The notes under the pieces are model-generated. The model ran no database searches. It saw only the letters and a program-made list of their open reading frames with translations, and was not told the DNA's origin. 64,000 nucleotides of DNA from Acidobacteriota bacterium (GTDB lineage Bacteria; Acidobacteriota; Terriglobia; Terriglobales; Acidobacteriaceae), in contig PJLO01000012.1 in the NCBI GenBank assembly GCA_003010405.1, positions 1 to 64,000 on the forward strand, given 5' to 3'. This document shows positions 52,875 to 62,772 of the stretch, one piece after another. The translations under genes were made by a program, and so were the position numbers. Position 1 is the stretch's first letter. The number at the start of each line of letters is the position of its first letter.

Positions 52875-53869
52875 CTGGGAAAACACCCCTGCTGCTGCAA
52901 GGCGATCGCCTATGCGCATGACGCAGACCAGATACGACCAGCGACGTAAGCTCAGTCGAACTGGCACGAAATACAGCTCATCGAGCATTAGAAAAGGGCT
53001 GCGTAAAATCGCTATTGGGCATCTCAGTGGTCGGAGGTCGGTTCAGCAATGAAGCACAACATCGGGAGTGGCACAAAAGACCAAACCGTCAGACTTATGA
53101 TTGCCAGCAGCGGAATCGCACTGGGGCTTTTTGCAAAACAACGTTGGCTCAAAGCACTCGGATCTTGCGCTGGACGGTCAGTAGAAGTTCCCTTACTTCA
53201 AGGGTTCCCACTCCACGATCTGGCAGTTCGGGCCTACGACGTTTACAACGTGAAAGCGTTGAGGTTGACCACAACCTTTGCAAAGGAGAACGCACGGCAA
53301 AGATGGCTCTGTGCGCGCATCCACTTCGATAAAATGACCACACTCGCCGAGAGCAAGATATTTAATAAGTCCCATGCGGAGAGGATAAATTAGGCCGACC
53401 TTGCACGCCAGAGACTCCACCAAGGCTGTGGTCCGTGCTGCGACGCATACCAGGGCTACTCCCGAGTACCAAAAGTACCAATTTCCTTCGGTTCAGGCGC
53501 TGGCAAGGACTGGAATGCACTGGATAGGACTGGAAACACGCGCGGAGGCAGGCTCTTGACCTGCTTTGCCTTAGCTACGAAAATGCTGAAACTTTGGGGC
53601 TTTTTACAACAGGAAGGAAAGCTACTGGCGGATGACGCAGTCACAAGCGAACCGCTCTCCGTTTAGATTGCCTGCTATCAGGGAAAAATATAGGGAATTC
53701 CCGTGAAATCAGCCAGCCTAATCGGCATATAGTGGTCGTAAACGCTCATTATTCGTAACTTCTGCTGTCAAAAGCCGCTTTAGGCATAAATCGAACAGGG
53801 AATTTTCAAAGGCGAATCAGCGAATTAAGTTCCCTGATCGGTTTAGACCAGAGGGAATGGCGAACAGCG
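52875..53869. other. Gene-poor kilobase with short decayed-looking ORFs
   Basis: Apart from a possible minus-strand zinc-ribbon ORF at 53193-53375, nothing is convincing here. Codon periodicity is patchy and hairpins are absent. It reads like a degraded insertion or a rearrangement scar between the DUF4139 unit and the glyA region. Confidence 0.5.
53193..53375 (-). CDS. Possible small Cys-rich protein
   Basis: 60 residues from ATG 53375 (open to 53423). It contains LGECGHFIEVDART and CVLLCKGCGQPQRF, a plausible zinc site with four to five Cys, and third-codon bases are GC-rich near its end, as expected for coding DNA here. There is no ribosome site. An opposite-strand ORF of 114 codons overlaps it and looks less protein-like. 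Confidence 0.35.
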   Translation of the reverse strand: MGLIKYLALGECGHFIEVDARTEPSLPCVLLCKGCGQPQRFHVVNVVGPNCQIVEWEPLK

Positions 53870-54178
53870 ATGGCGGACATGGAGGGTTACATCGCAATCG
53901 ATGTTCCGAGTCTTGCTACCCTGTTCTTTGAGTCGGAGGAGCGAGCAGTCCGGCTCGTTCGCACGGACGAGGGCGGCTTCGTCGAAATGACCAAAGTCGA
54001 GATCGATGCGATTCTGAACGATCTCGACCACAGCTTCCCCGTGCGACCTGAGCAGTCATCGAACCAAATTGTGAATCCGAACGACCAGGCTCGAATCGGC
54101 TCGGTTAGGGTGGGGAACCCTGTTCCTGCGCCGGCTCCAGACTGCATCGCAGGCAGGGGATCCTCAGAAGTTTGCTAA
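53870..54178 (+). CDS. Hypothetical protein, possibly frameshifted
   Basis: 102 residues starting MADMEGYIAIDVPSLATL, then an acidic helical part (FVEMTKVEIDAILNDLDHSF). Third-codon bias fits coding. Near 54145-54180 the next frame continues protein-like, from KRAMVTATCELGLLAPSAVA to SKQIRSLAGSPEEE, ending at 54307. The two pieces may be one gene broken by a single-base change. No family recognised. Confidence 0.4.
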   Translation: MADMEGYIAIDVPSLATLFFESEERAVRLVRTDEGGFVEMTKVEIDAILNDLDHSFPVRPEQSSNQIVNPNDQARIGSVRVGNPVPAPAPDCIAGRGSSEVC

Positions 54179-54344
54179 GCGTGCCATGGTGACTGCAACA
54201 TGCGAACTGGGATTGCTGGCCCCCTCTGCCGTCGCCGAGTCCTTCGATGTTGCCCACAGCGTGAGTAAACAGATTCGTTCTTTGGCTGGCTCACCGGAAG
54301 AAGAGTGAGGTCGTTGCTGAGCACAAAATCGAGCAAGCGTGTAT

Positions 54345-54475
54345 AGTTCGCACGTCGAGGTGCTCATCGTAGTGGATGAGTGAAAAGGCAAGCGGGTGAA
54401 AATCCCGCACGGTCCCGACACTGTTAGTGGCGAGCCGCGCAGTAGGCGGGAGCCTCGTCCACCACGCAACTTGAA
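54345..54475 (+). ncRNA. Cobalamin (adenosylcobalamin-type) riboswitch without a downstream gene
   Basis: The plus strand shows the B12-box architecture: TTCGCAC..GAGGTGC, a CTCATC/GATGAG hairpin (about 54364-54380), AAAAGGCAAG, GCGGGTGAAAATCCCGC, ACGGTCCCGACACTGT, then GGCGAGCCG and the GAGCC..ACC 3' part. The orientation is plus. The next plus-strand gene is the LysR at 58233, 3.7 kb on, and the intervening glyA and metE are on minus. A ribosome-site-like TTGGAGG follows at 54508-54514 but leads only into the glyA stop region. See findings. Confidence 0.85.
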
Positions 54476-54514
54476 ATCCCGCGGCATTCAAATTGGAAAA
54501 TCTAACATTGGAGG

Positions 54515-55765
54515 CTATTGCACATAGACGGGAAATTTGGCGGTGAGCGCTTGAACTTTTGCACGAACTTCGGCGATCGATACTGGATCACCAGGGTTGT
54601 CGAGAACATCGGCGATCAGTTGACCAACTTTACGGGTTTCCTCTTCGCCAAAGCCGCGCGTCGTCATGGCGGGCGATCCAAGTCGGATGCCGGACGTGAC
54701 AAATGGTTTTTCCGGATCATTGGGAATGGCGTTTTTATTCACCGTGATGCGCGCTTCGCCAAGCACACGCTCAGCAAGCTTACCGGTGATCTTCTTCGCG
54801 CGTAAATCGACCAGCATCACGTGGCTTTCGGTGCGGCCAGAGACAATACGCATTCCACGGGAGATCAGGGTTTCGGCCAGTGCGGCAGCATTCTTGACTA
54901 CCTGTTGCTGATAGATCTTAAACTCCGGCTCCATTGCTTCTTTGAAGGCAACCGCCTTTCCTGCAATCACGTGCATGAGCGGCCCACCCTGAATGCCAGG
55001 GAAGATTGCCGAATTGACGGCCTTTTCGTGTTCGGCCTTCATCAGAATGACACCGCCACGCGGGCCACGCAGGCTCTTATGGGTTGTCGTTGTCACAAAG
55101 TCAGCATGTGGTACCGGGTTCGGGTAGACACCCGCCGCGATCAGGCCAGCATAGTGGGCCATATCCACCATGAAGTATGCGTCAACCTCGCGGGCAATCC
55201 TGGCGATACGCTCGAAATCGATGCGCAAGGCAAAGGCCGAAGCTCCGGCAATGATAAGTTTGGGCTTGTGCTGACGCGCCCTAGCTTCCAGCGCCTCGTA
55301 GTCAATGTCCTCCTGAGCATTAAGACCATAGCTCACCACGTTAAACCACTTGCCGCTCATGTTCAGCGCCATGCCGTGCGTCAAATGGCCACCCTCCGCC
55401 AGGTTCATTCCCATGATGGTGTCGCCCGGTTTGAGCACGGCGAAGAATACGCCTTGATTAGCCTGCGAACCTGAGTTGGGTTGAACGTTGGCAGCTTCCG
55501 CACCAAACAGCAGCCTGGCACGATTGATCGCCAACTGCTCGATAATATCGACGTATTCACAGCCGCCGTAATAACGTTTGCCAGGGTAGCCTTCCGCGTA
55601 TTTGTTTGTAAGCTGTGAACCTTGAACCGCCATGACGGCTGGAGAAGTGTAGTTCTCAGAGGCGATCAGCTCAATGTGATCTTCCTGCCGCTGGTTCTCC
55701 TTTTGAATTGCGGCATAGATCTCGGGATCGATCTGTTTGACTGTAAAACGGGAACGCTCAAACAT
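54515..55765 (-). CDS. glyA: Serine hydroxymethyltransferase
   Basis: 416 residues. Interconverts serine and glycine with tetrahydrofolate. Motifs: [74 protein letters not shown] lysine K230 in [14 protein letters not shown] and the C-terminal [18 protein letters not shown] lies just before the ATG. It is downstream of metE on the same strand, 61 nt apart, so the two one-carbon genes may share a transcript. Confidence 0.97.
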   Translation of the reverse strand: MFERSRFTVKQIDPEIYAAIQKENQRQEDHIELIASENYTSPAVMAVQGSQLTNKYAEGYPGKRYYGGCEYVDIIEQLAINRARLLFGAEAANVQPNSGSQANQGVFFAVLKPGDTIMGMNLAEGGHLTHGMALNMSGKWFNVVSYGLNAQEDIDYEALEARARQHKPKLIIAGASAFALRIDFERIARIAREVDAYFMVDMAHYAGLIAAGVYPNPVPHADFVTTTTHKSLRGPRGGVILMKAEHEKAVNSAIFPGIQGGPLMHVIAGKAVAFKEAMEPEFKIYQQQVVKNAAALAETLISRGMRIVSGRTESHVMLVDLRAKKITGKLAERVLGEARITVNKNAIPNDPEKPFVTSGIRLGSPAMTTRGFGEEETRKVGQLIADVLDNPGDPVSIAEVRAKVQALTAKFPVYVQ

Positions 55766-55826
55766 AAACTCTTCCTCATAAAAGAGCCTAGGCCAAAAGC
55801 CGAGGCTCAGCTGAATCTGGTTGCAA

Positions 55827-58121
55827 TTAGGCCAAATCGGTGCGGAGCTTCCTGGTTGCAGAAACCAGATTCGTCAGTGCGGGAATCACTTCGCTCCACT
55901 GTCGAGTCTTGAGACCGCAATCCGGGTTCACCCACAGGCGTTCAGAAGGGATGCGTTCGGCAGCTTTCTTGATCAGATCGATGATGTGCTGCTCGGTTGG
56001 AATGTTGGGTGAGTGAATGTCGTAGACGCCCGGTCCGATTTCATTCGGATACTTGAAATTGTCGAAGGCTTCTAGCAACTCCATATCTGAACGCGAGGTC
56101 TCGATGGTGATTACATCCGCATCCATTTCGGCGATCGAGGCGATGATGTCGTTGAATTCCGAGTAGCACATGTGTGTATGGATCTGGGTTTCATCCGTCA
56201 CGCCGTTGGCCGTGATGCGGAAAGCTTCGACCGCCCAATCCAGATACGCCTTCCACTGTGACTTGCGTAGCGGTAGCCCCTCGCGCAGCGCGGCTTCATC
56301 AATTTGAATGATGCGCACACCAGCCTTCTCCAGATCCAAGACCTCCTGTCGCATGGCCAATGCCAACTGAAAGCACGATACGGAACGCGGCTGATCGTCG
56401 CGAACAAACGACCAGTTGAGGATCGTCACCGGACCAGTCAACATGCCCTTCATCGGCTTATTGGTCAGCGATTGCGCATACGTGATCCACTCGACGGTCA
56501 TTGCTCTTGGACGGCTGATGTCACCAAAGAGAATCGGCGGTTTCACGCAACGTGAACCGTAGGACTGTACCCAGCCGAACTGGCTGAATGTGTAGCCGTC
56601 CAGTTGCTCGCCAAAGTATTCGACCATGTCGTTGCGCTCGGCCTCGCCATGCACAAAGACATCCAAGCCGAGCGCTTCCTGCTCGCGTACGCATCGGGCA
56701 ATCTCGCTCTGCATTGCTGATTGATAGACCACCGCGTCTATCTGGCCGGTCTTGAATTGACTACGAGCCAGTCGAATCTCTGAGGTCTGCGGAAACGAGC
56801 CAATTGTTGTCGTGGGGAACTTGGGCAGCTTCAAGTGTGCGGCCTGCTTGGACGCGCGCGTGGCATAAGGGCTCTGGCGCTTGCCCAACTCTGCCGTCAC
56901 CTCGGCCAGCGCGGCCTTCACCGCAGGCTTGTTTACACGCGGCGACTGGCGACGGGTGTTGATGGCTGCCTGATTGGCTGCCAACTCTTCCTTCACCACG
57001 TCGCGGCCCTGATTCAGAGCCTTGGCCAGAACGCTCAGCTCCTCAAGCTTTTGAATGGCAAAAGCCAGCCAAGACTTGATCTCTGCATCCAGCTTCTGCT
57101 CACTTTCCAGATTTACCGGCACATGCAGCAGTGAGCATGAAGGTGCAATCCACAGACGGTTTCCCAACTGTCTGGCAATCGGCTCCAGCCACGAGAGCGT
57201 TTCGTTCAGATCGTTCTTCCAGATGTTGCGGCCGTTGATCACGCCCAGTGAAAGAATCTTGTCGGCGGAGAGCAGGCTGAGAATAGCAGGCACGTCGTCA
57301 CGGCCGTTGATGGCGTCCACGTGCATTCCTGCTACCGGTAGACTGGCGGCAAGATTCAGGTTTTCCAGGAGCTGACCGAAGTAGGTGGCCAACAGAAGCT
57401 TCACGCGGCTACCCTGAAGATATTCGTAAGCAGTGTGGAAGGCCTTCTGCCATTCTGCGCTCAGTTCGGTGACAAGCAGCGGCTCATCGATCTGAACCCA
57501 TTCGACTCCGGCCTTTGCGAATTCCTGCAACAATGCGCCATAGACGGGCAGCAGGCGAGGCAGAAGAGACAAACGGTCCGAACCGTCCTTCGCTTTGCCA
57601 AGTCCCAGATAGGTGACCGGGCCAATGATCACCGGCTTGGCTTTTACGTCTTGAGCCCGGGATTCGTCCAGTTGTTCCAGCAGACGGCTGGCATCCGGCC
57701 TGAACTCGGTCTGAGCCGTAAACTCTGGAACAATGTAGTGATAGTTAGTGTCAAACCACTTGGTCATCTCGCCTGCCACCACAGCTCCCGCGCTATGCGT
57801 ATGAAACTCTGCCGGTTGCGCGGTGCGTCCACGGGCAATACGAAAGTAGTTGTCAAGAGGGTCACCGCCAGAGTTGCGGATTCGCTCCGGGAGATTGTCC
57901 AGCGTAAAGCTCATGTCCAGAACCTGGTCGTAAAAAGAAAAATCACCCACCGGCACCAGATCGAGGCCAGACTGATCCTGCCAATGGTGCAGTCGCAGTT
58001 CGGCACCCTTGGCCTTGAGTTCTGCGAGCGAGATTTGATTTTTCCAGTAGGATTCCTGAGCAAACTTCAGTTCCCGTTTGGCGCCAATGCGCGGAAAACC
58101 GAGATTGTGAGTCGTGACCAT
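55827..58121 (-). CDS. metE: Cobalamin-independent methionine synthase
   Basis: 764 residues. Transfers methyl from 5-methyltetrahydropteroyl-glutamate to homocysteine without B12. The start [20 protein letters not shown] matches MetE. Zinc ligands are in [20 protein letters not shown] and NPDCGLKTR, with FPQTSEIR and [16 protein letters not shown] between. I chose the ATG at 58119-58121 (AGGATG 8 nt upstream); the ATG at 58130 has no spacing to its AGG. Divergent from a LysR-type gene, as in enteric metE-metR. Confidence 0.97.
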   Translation of the reverse strand: MVTTHNLGFPRIGAKRELKFAQESYWKNQISLAELKAKGAELRLHHWQDQSGLDLVPVGDFSFYDQVLDMSFTLDNLPERIRNSGGDPLDNYFRIARGRTAQPAEFHTHSAGAVVAGEMTKWFDTNYHYIVPEFTAQTEFRPDASRLLEQLDESRAQDVKAKPVIIGPVTYLGLGKAKDGSDRLSLLPRLLPVYGALLQEFAKAGVEWVQIDEPLLVTELSAEWQKAFHTAYEYLQGSRVKLLLATYFGQLLENLNLAASLPVAGMHVDAINGRDDVPAILSLLSADKILSLGVINGRNIWKNDLNETLSWLEPIARQLGNRLWIAPSCSLLHVPVNLESEQKLDAEIKSWLAFAIQKLEELSVLAKALNQGRDVVKEELAANQAAINTRRQSPRVNKPAVKAALAEVTAELGKRQSPYATRASKQAAHLKLPKFPTTTIGSFPQTSEIRLARSQFKTGQIDAVVYQSAMQSEIARCVREQEALGLDVFVHGEAERNDMVEYFGEQLDGYTFSQFGWVQSYGSRCVKPPILFGDISRPRAMTVEWITYAQSLTNKPMKGMLTGPVTILNWSFVRDDQPRSVSCFQLALAMRQEVLDLEKAGVRIIQIDEAALREGLPLRKSQWKAYLDWAVEAFRITANGVTDETQIHTHMCYSEFNDIIASIAEMDADVITIETSRSDMELLEAFDNFKYPNEIGPGVYDIHSPNIPTEQHIIDLIKKAAERIPSERLWVNPDCGLKTRQWSEVIPALTNLVSATRKLRTDLA

Positions 58122-58170
58122 GATGAACATCCTGAAGAAACAAAATTTTGTCTCATGCTATGGGGCATCA

Positions 58171-58219
58171 TTCATGAACACAAATGGTAATCTTTCATAA
58201 ATCAATTACTTTTATTCAT
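58171..58219. promoter_or_regulatory. Three TTCAT half-sites in the metE-LysR divergent spacer
   Basis: TTCAT at 58171, 58194 and 58215 are spaced 23 and 21 bp apart, about two helical turns, in the 111-nt gap between metE and the LysR gene. MetR sites in enterics use TGAA-N5-TTCA halves. The first copy is part of a TTCATGAA palindrome. The last lies inside the alternative LysR start. Confidence 0.45.
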
Positions 58220-58232
58220 GGAGTGCTTCCTC

Positions 58233-59135
58233 ATGGCCACATTGGATCGCATACACTTGGAGATCGTGCGTTCCGTTTACCGGCAAGGCTCGCTGACGGC
58301 GGCGGCCGGTTCGTTGAATCTCACACAATCGGCACTTAGCCATACCGTTCGCAAGCTGGAAGACCAGCTTGGGCTAGCCATCTGGTATCGGGAGGGGAGG
58401 AACCTGCGTCCTACACAGGCGGGAGAGTATCTGCTCGCGGTTGCCAATCGTGTGCTGTCGCAGTTCGAGTTTGCTGAGGCGCAACTCAAGCAGTTTGCCC
58501 AAGGGGAGCGTGGTTCGCTGCGCTTTGGCATGGAGTGCAACCCCTGCTATCAATGGCTGCTCAAGGTTGTTCCCTCCTATCTGGATACCTGGCCGCGGGT
58601 CGATGTCGATGTTATCCAGAAATTCCAATTTGGCGGCATTGGCGCCCTGTTCGGTCATGAAATCGATATGCTGGTTACGCCGGACCCCTTGTTCAAGGCG
58701 GGGCTCGTCTTTGAGCCGGTCTTCGATTATGAGCAGGTTCTGGTCGTAGGGCTGAATCATTCATTGCGGAACGTGGACTGGGTGTCGCCGCAGCAACTCG
58801 CCAATGAGACATTGATTACTTATCCCGTTTCCACCGACCGGCTCGACATCTACACGCAGTTCCTGACGCCAGCCGGTGCCAGCCCGAAGCGGCATAAACT
58901 CATCGAAACCACCGACATCATGCTTCAAATGATTGCCAGTGGCCGTGGCGTGGGTGCTTTGCCTCGCTGGCTGGTTGAGGAGCAGTCGGCTCGCTTTGAT
59001 GTTGCTCCTGTTCAACTGGGTCCCGAAGGAATCGCCAAGCAGATTTATCTCGGATATCGTGAGGCCGATGCAGAGATCGATTACCTTCAGGCCTTCGTCA
59101 AGTTGGCGCAAACGCATCGAGCAGGTAAGGTATAG
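58233..59135 (+). CDS. LysR-type regulator, probably MetR-like
   Basis: 300 residues. N-terminal winged helix IHLEIVRSVYRQGSLTAAAG, LTQSALSHTVRKLEDQLGLA (each within 20), and a C-terminal periplasmic-binding-like effector domain (LRFGMECNPCYQWLLKVVPS, MLVTPDPL, GLNHSLRN, GVGALPRWLVEE). MetR uses homocysteine as effector and activates metE; position and orientation support that role here. The ATG at 58233 has GGAG 10 nt upstream; ATG 58218 has none. Confidence 0.88.
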   Translation: MATLDRIHLEIVRSVYRQGSLTAAAGSLNLTQSALSHTVRKLEDQLGLAIWYREGRNLRPTQAGEYLLAVANRVLSQFEFAEAQLKQFAQGERGSLRFGMECNPCYQWLLKVVPSYLDTWPRVDVDVIQKFQFGGIGALFGHEIDMLVTPDPLFKAGLVFEPVFDYEQVLVVGLNHSLRNVDWVSPQQLANETLITYPVSTDRLDIYTQFLTPAGASPKRHKLIETTDIMLQMIASGRGVGALPRWLVEEQSARFDVAPVQLGPEGIAKQIYLGYREADAEIDYLQAFVKLAQTHRAGKV

Positions 59136-59519
59136 CCCTGCAGCAAACAATGTACCAGCACACTTCCCTCCCGCTGCCTCACGGGCAACGGAACGTATTG
59201 CTGCATTCCTGTTGTGCCTCGTGTATGGACCGTGGTGCGTTCGCGTTCGCTTCGGCGGCGAGACTTCGTTCAAGAGGGCGGCCAGATTGAGGACGCATTT
59301 GAGGAAGGAAGTAACCCTACAGGCATGGAGCGGTTGATAGTCGCGCTGACCGACAGCATCATGGGAACCTCCGCTACCTTGATGTCGCGCAGGATTCCCA
59401 TAAACAAGGTGCCCGCGGAAGGGTTCGGAATCTCGACGGCAACTTGCGATCTTCACGCGTTGCTGACGGGCGACCGCGGTTTCAGGGTGCGCAGCGCCTA
59501 GTCCGTCGTGATTCGAGCG
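59136..59519. other. Spacer between the LysR gene and meaB
   Basis: Convergent 3' ends. No gene is supported, although an open plus frame (59214-59501) shows weak protein character. No terminator hairpin is obvious. Confidence 0.4.
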
Positions 59520-60599
59520 CTATCTGTACTGCTGATTACGGAAAAGTGCAACAAGACTTCCTGCGGCGCGTCCCGAGTAGAGATCCCCGTTTTCGACCTG
59601 ATCGCGCACCGATTCAAGCCGCTCTTTGATCTGAGGATCGTTCCAGAACTCAGCCATCAAATCGTCCTTGATCGTCTGAGTCAGCCACTGCAAGCGCTGG
59701 CGGCGGCGGTTCGCGTCGAAGCTTCCATTTTCCTTCATTTGTAATTCAAAGCTCTTGATCGTCTCCCAGACGTCCATGATCCCGGCACCGGTGAGAGCCG
59801 AGCAGGTCAGCACGGGAGGCACCCACCCGTCGTTGCGAGGAGGGAACATGTGCAGCGCTGAAGCGTATTCCTGCCGCGCCAACTGTGCGCGTTGCAGATT
59901 CTCGCCTTCGGCCTTGTTGATCGCCATCATGTCGGCCATTTCAATAATGCCTCGTTTAATGCCCTGGAGTTCGTCGCCCGCTCCTGCAATCATGAGCAGA
60001 AGGAAGAAATCGACCATGCCATGCACGAGGGTCTCCGATTGACCTACCCCGACGGTCTCGACAAAGATCAGATGAAACCCTGCGGCCTCGCAGAGGATCA
60101 TGGTCTCGCGAGTGCGCCTTGCCACACCGCCCAGCGTTCCCCCTGACGGCGACGGGCGTATGAAAGCATTCTCACAGCCTGAAAGCTGCTCCATGCGCGT
60201 CTTGTCTCCGAGAATGCTGCCACCGGAGCGCTCACTGCTTGGATCGACGGCCAGTACGGCTACCTTCCTGCCTTCCTTTGCCAATCGCGTTCCAATAGTT
60301 TCCAGGAACATGCTTTTGCCTGCACCAGGAACACCCGTGATGCCGATGCGAAGGGATTTTCCTGCCTTTGGGAGGCAAGCCTGAATGATTTCCTGCGCCA
60401 GTTCATTATCTTGTGGGCGAGCGCTTTCAATGAGAGTAATCGCTTTGGCGAGAACCACGCGGTCACCACGAAAAATTCCTTCCACGTATTCATTGAAAGA
60501 AAGCCGCCGGCGCAGGACGGCCACCTTCGATGGAACCACCGAAGGTGGCGGCGCGACGCCGAGGCTAACTGACAGATAGGATTTGTCCCGCGAGTCCAA
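59520..60599 (-). CDS. meaB: Methylmalonyl-CoA mutase-associated GTPase
   Basis: 359 residues. A G3E P-loop GTPase that protects and reloads the B12-dependent mutase. Walker A GVPGAGKS; DPSSERSGGSILGDKTRM; ETVGVGQSE (switch); NKAEG as the guanine motif (NKAD type); and GVARRTRE. It starts at TTG 60599 with GGAG 6-7 nt upstream, or alternatively GTG 60524, which drops a 25-residue N-terminus built partly from a palindromic repeat (60520-60549, GCCACCTTCG/CGAAGGTGGC). It follows mutB by 16 nt. Confidence 0.93.
   Translation of the reverse strand: MDSRDKSYLSVSLGVAPPPSVVPSKVAVLRRRLSFNEYVEGIFRGDRVVLAKAITLIESARPQDNELAQEIIQACLPKAGKSLRIGITGVPGAGKSMFLETIGTRLAKEGRKVAVLAVDPSSERSGGSILGDKTRMEQLSGCENAFIRPSPSGGTLGGVARRTRETMILCEAAGFHLIFVETVGVGQSETLVHGMVDFFLLLMIAGAGDELQGIKRGIIEMADMMAINKAEGENLQRAQLARQEYASALHMFPPRNDGWVPPVLTCSALTGAGIMDVWETIKSFELQMKENGSFDANRRRQRLQWLTQTIKDDLMAEFWNDPQIKERLESVRDQVENGDLYSGRAAGSLVALFRNQQYR
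60520..60549. repeat. Palindromic repeat, family E copy 2, in the meaB 5' region
   Basis: GCCACCTTCG and CGAAGGTGGC form a 10-bp stem over a 10-nt loop. The arms match those of the 36062-36117 repeat. It encodes roughly residues 17-27 of the long MeaB form. Confidence 0.8.
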
Positions 60600-60615
60600 A
60601 GCTTACTCCGTCTTC

Positions 60616-62772
60616 TTACTTGTCTGCAGATTCGTAAGCGTCCATCAGAATCTGGAGAATCTGCTGGGCACAAACCGGGATTACAGTGCCGGGCCCAAAT
60701 ATGCCAACCGCTCCCGCATCGTAAAGGAATTGATAGTCCTGCGGCGGAATAACGCCACCAACAAAGACCAGAATATCCTCGCGTCCGAGCCTCTTCAACT
60801 CAGCAATAACGCCGGGAACCAGGGTCTTGTGTCCGGCGGCAAGGCTGGAAACCCCGAGGAAGTGCACGTCATTTTCAACCGCTGCGCGAGCGGCTTCTGC
60901 GGGTGTCTGGAACAGTGGACCTATGTCCACATCGAAGCCGATGTCGGCGAATCCGGTAGAAACCACCTTCGCCCCTCGGTCGTGGCCGTCCTGTCCCATC
61001 TTGACGACCATGATGCGTGGTCGGCGGCCTTCCAACTTTGTGAATGCCTCGACCATCTCGTGGGCCTTCTGGAATTCGGCATCGTTCTGGCTCTCCGCCG
61101 AATAGACGCCGGAGATCGAACGAACTACTGCCTGATATCGTCCGTACACTTTTTCCAATGCCTCCGATATTTCGCCCAGCGAAGCACGCTTGCGGGCAGC
61201 GTCAACAGCCAGTGCAAGCAGATTTCCATCGCCTGTTCCGGCGCACTTAGTGATTGCCTCCAGGGCTTGCACCACCTCCGCGCTGTTGCGCTCGGCGCGG
61301 AGGTTTTTCAGACGGGCGATCTGTGATTCGCGTACTGCCGTGTTATCGATGTCAAGTGTGTCGAGCGGTGCTTCGTGATCGAGCTTGTACGCATTGATTC
61401 CAACAATTGTCTCGATGCCGGAATCGATGCGGGCTTGCTTACGGGCCGCAGCCTCCTCAATGCGCATCTTGGGTACGCCGGTTTCGATCGCTTTTGTCAT
61501 GCCACCCAATTGTTCCACTTCCTGAATCAAGCTCCACGCGCGGTCGGCAAGGTTCTTGGTCAGGTACTCAACGTAGTAGGAGCCAGCCCACGGATCCACA
61601 ACCCGGCAGATGTCTGTTTCCTGCTGGATATAGATCTGAGTATTGCGAGCGATTCGGGCGGAGAAGTCAGTGGGTAGAGCGATTGCCTCGTCGAGCGCGT
61701 TTGTGTGCAGCGACTGGGTGTGGCCGAGAGCGGCAGCCATCGCTTCGATGCAGGTGCGCATTACATTGTTAAACGGATCTTGAGCCGTCAGGCTCCAGCC
61801 GGAGGTCTGCGAGTGTGTGCGTAGCGCCAGGGACTTCAGGCTCTTAGGATTGAACTGCTTCACCAGTTTTGCCCAGATCATACGGCCTGCACGCAACTTG
61901 GCAATCTCCATGAAATGGTTCATGCCAATGTCCCAGAAGAAGGAGATTCGCGGTGCAAAATCGTCGATACTCAAGCCTGCTTTGACGCCGGTGCGCAGGT
62001 ACTCAACGCCGTCAGCCAGGGTGTAGGCCAGTTCAATGTCAGCCGTGGCTCCAGCCTCCTGCATGTGATAGCCGCTGACGCTGATGCAGTTGAACTTCGG
62101 CATGTTCTCCGAGCAATAGCGGAAGATATCGCCAATGATGCGCATCGAGGGCGTGGGGGGGTAAATATATGTGTTGCGCACCATGAACTCTTTCAGAACG
62201 TCATTCTGAATGGTGCCATTCAACTTTTGCGTCGGAACTCCCTGCTCTTCAGCCGCTACGATATAGAAGGCCAGGATCGGCAATACTGCGCCGTTCATCG
62301 TCATTGACACTGACATCTGGTCAAGCGGGATCTGGTCGAACAGAATCTTCATGTCAAGGATCGAGTCGATGGCCACGCCAGCCTTGCCAACGTCACCGGT
62401 CACGCGTTCGTGATCAGAATCATAGCCACGATGAGTGGCCAGGTCGAAAGCCACGGAGAGGCCCTTCTGTCCGGCGGCTAGGTTGCGACGGTAGAAGGCG
62501 TTGGACTCTTCTGCCGTGGAAAATCCAGCATATTGGCGAACGGTCCAGGGGCGCTGCGCATACATGGTGGAATAAGGGCCGTGCAGATACGGTGGGATGC
62601 CGGCAGCGTACTGCAGGTGCTCATAACCTTCCAATGCCTTGCGTGTCAGATAGGAAGGAACCTCAATATGCTCGGCCGTAGTCCAGCCGCCAGCGGACTT
62701 ACCTTCTTCCGGGGCGGGCACGCCGGACAACGCGGAGCGATAGTCAACTTTGGAGAAATCTGGGCGCATCAT
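60616..62772 (-). CDS. mutB: Methylmalonyl-CoA mutase large subunit
   Basis: 718 residues. Converts methylmalonyl-CoA to succinyl-CoA with adenosylcobalamin. N-terminal TIM barrel: [51 protein letters not shown] (each quoted within 20), and [13 protein letters not shown]-type loop ([13 protein letters not shown]). C-terminal B12 domain with the lower-axial-His motif GQDGHDRG, then [14 protein letters not shown] and [12 protein letters not shown]. Its ATG overlaps the mutA stop (TAATG). Full length. Confidence 0.96.
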   Translation of the reverse strand: MMRPDFSKVDYRSALSGVPAPEEGKSAGGWTTAEHIEVPSYLTRKALEGYEHLQYAAGIPPYLHGPYSTMYAQRPWTVRQYAGFSTAEESNAFYRRNLAAGQKGLSVAFDLATHRGYDSDHERVTGDVGKAGVAIDSILDMKILFDQIPLDQMSVSMTMNGAVLPILAFYIVAAEEQGVPTQKLNGTIQNDVLKEFMVRNTYIYPPTPSMRIIGDIFRYCSENMPKFNCISVSGYHMQEAGATADIELAYTLADGVEYLRTGVKAGLSIDDFAPRISFFWDIGMNHFMEIAKLRAGRMIWAKLVKQFNPKSLKSLALRTHSQTSGWSLTAQDPFNNVMRTCIEAMAAALGHTQSLHTNALDEAIALPTDFSARIARNTQIYIQQETDICRVVDPWAGSYYVEYLTKNLADRAWSLIQEVEQLGGMTKAIETGVPKMRIEEAAARKQARIDSGIETIVGINAYKLDHEAPLDTLDIDNTAVRESQIARLKNLRAERNSAEVVQALEAITKCAGTGDGNLLALAVDAARKRASLGEISEALEKVYGRYQAVVRSISGVYSAESQNDAEFQKAHEMVEAFTKLEGRRPRIMVVKMGQDGHDRGAKVVSTGFADIGFDVDIGPLFQTPAEAARAAVENDVHFLGVSSLAAGHKTLVPGVIAELKRLGREDILVFVGGVIPPQDYQFLYDAGAVGIFGPGTVIPVCAQQILQILMDAYESADK

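Noticed and set aside
53049-53393. 114-codon plus ORF (MKHNIGSGTKDQ..)
   Set aside because: Composition looks random, no ribosome site, and the opposite strand shows better coding bias.
59214-59501. 95-codon plus ORF between the LysR gene and meaB
   Set aside because: No start with a ribosome site and no recognisable motif; could be remnant sequence but not supported as a gene.
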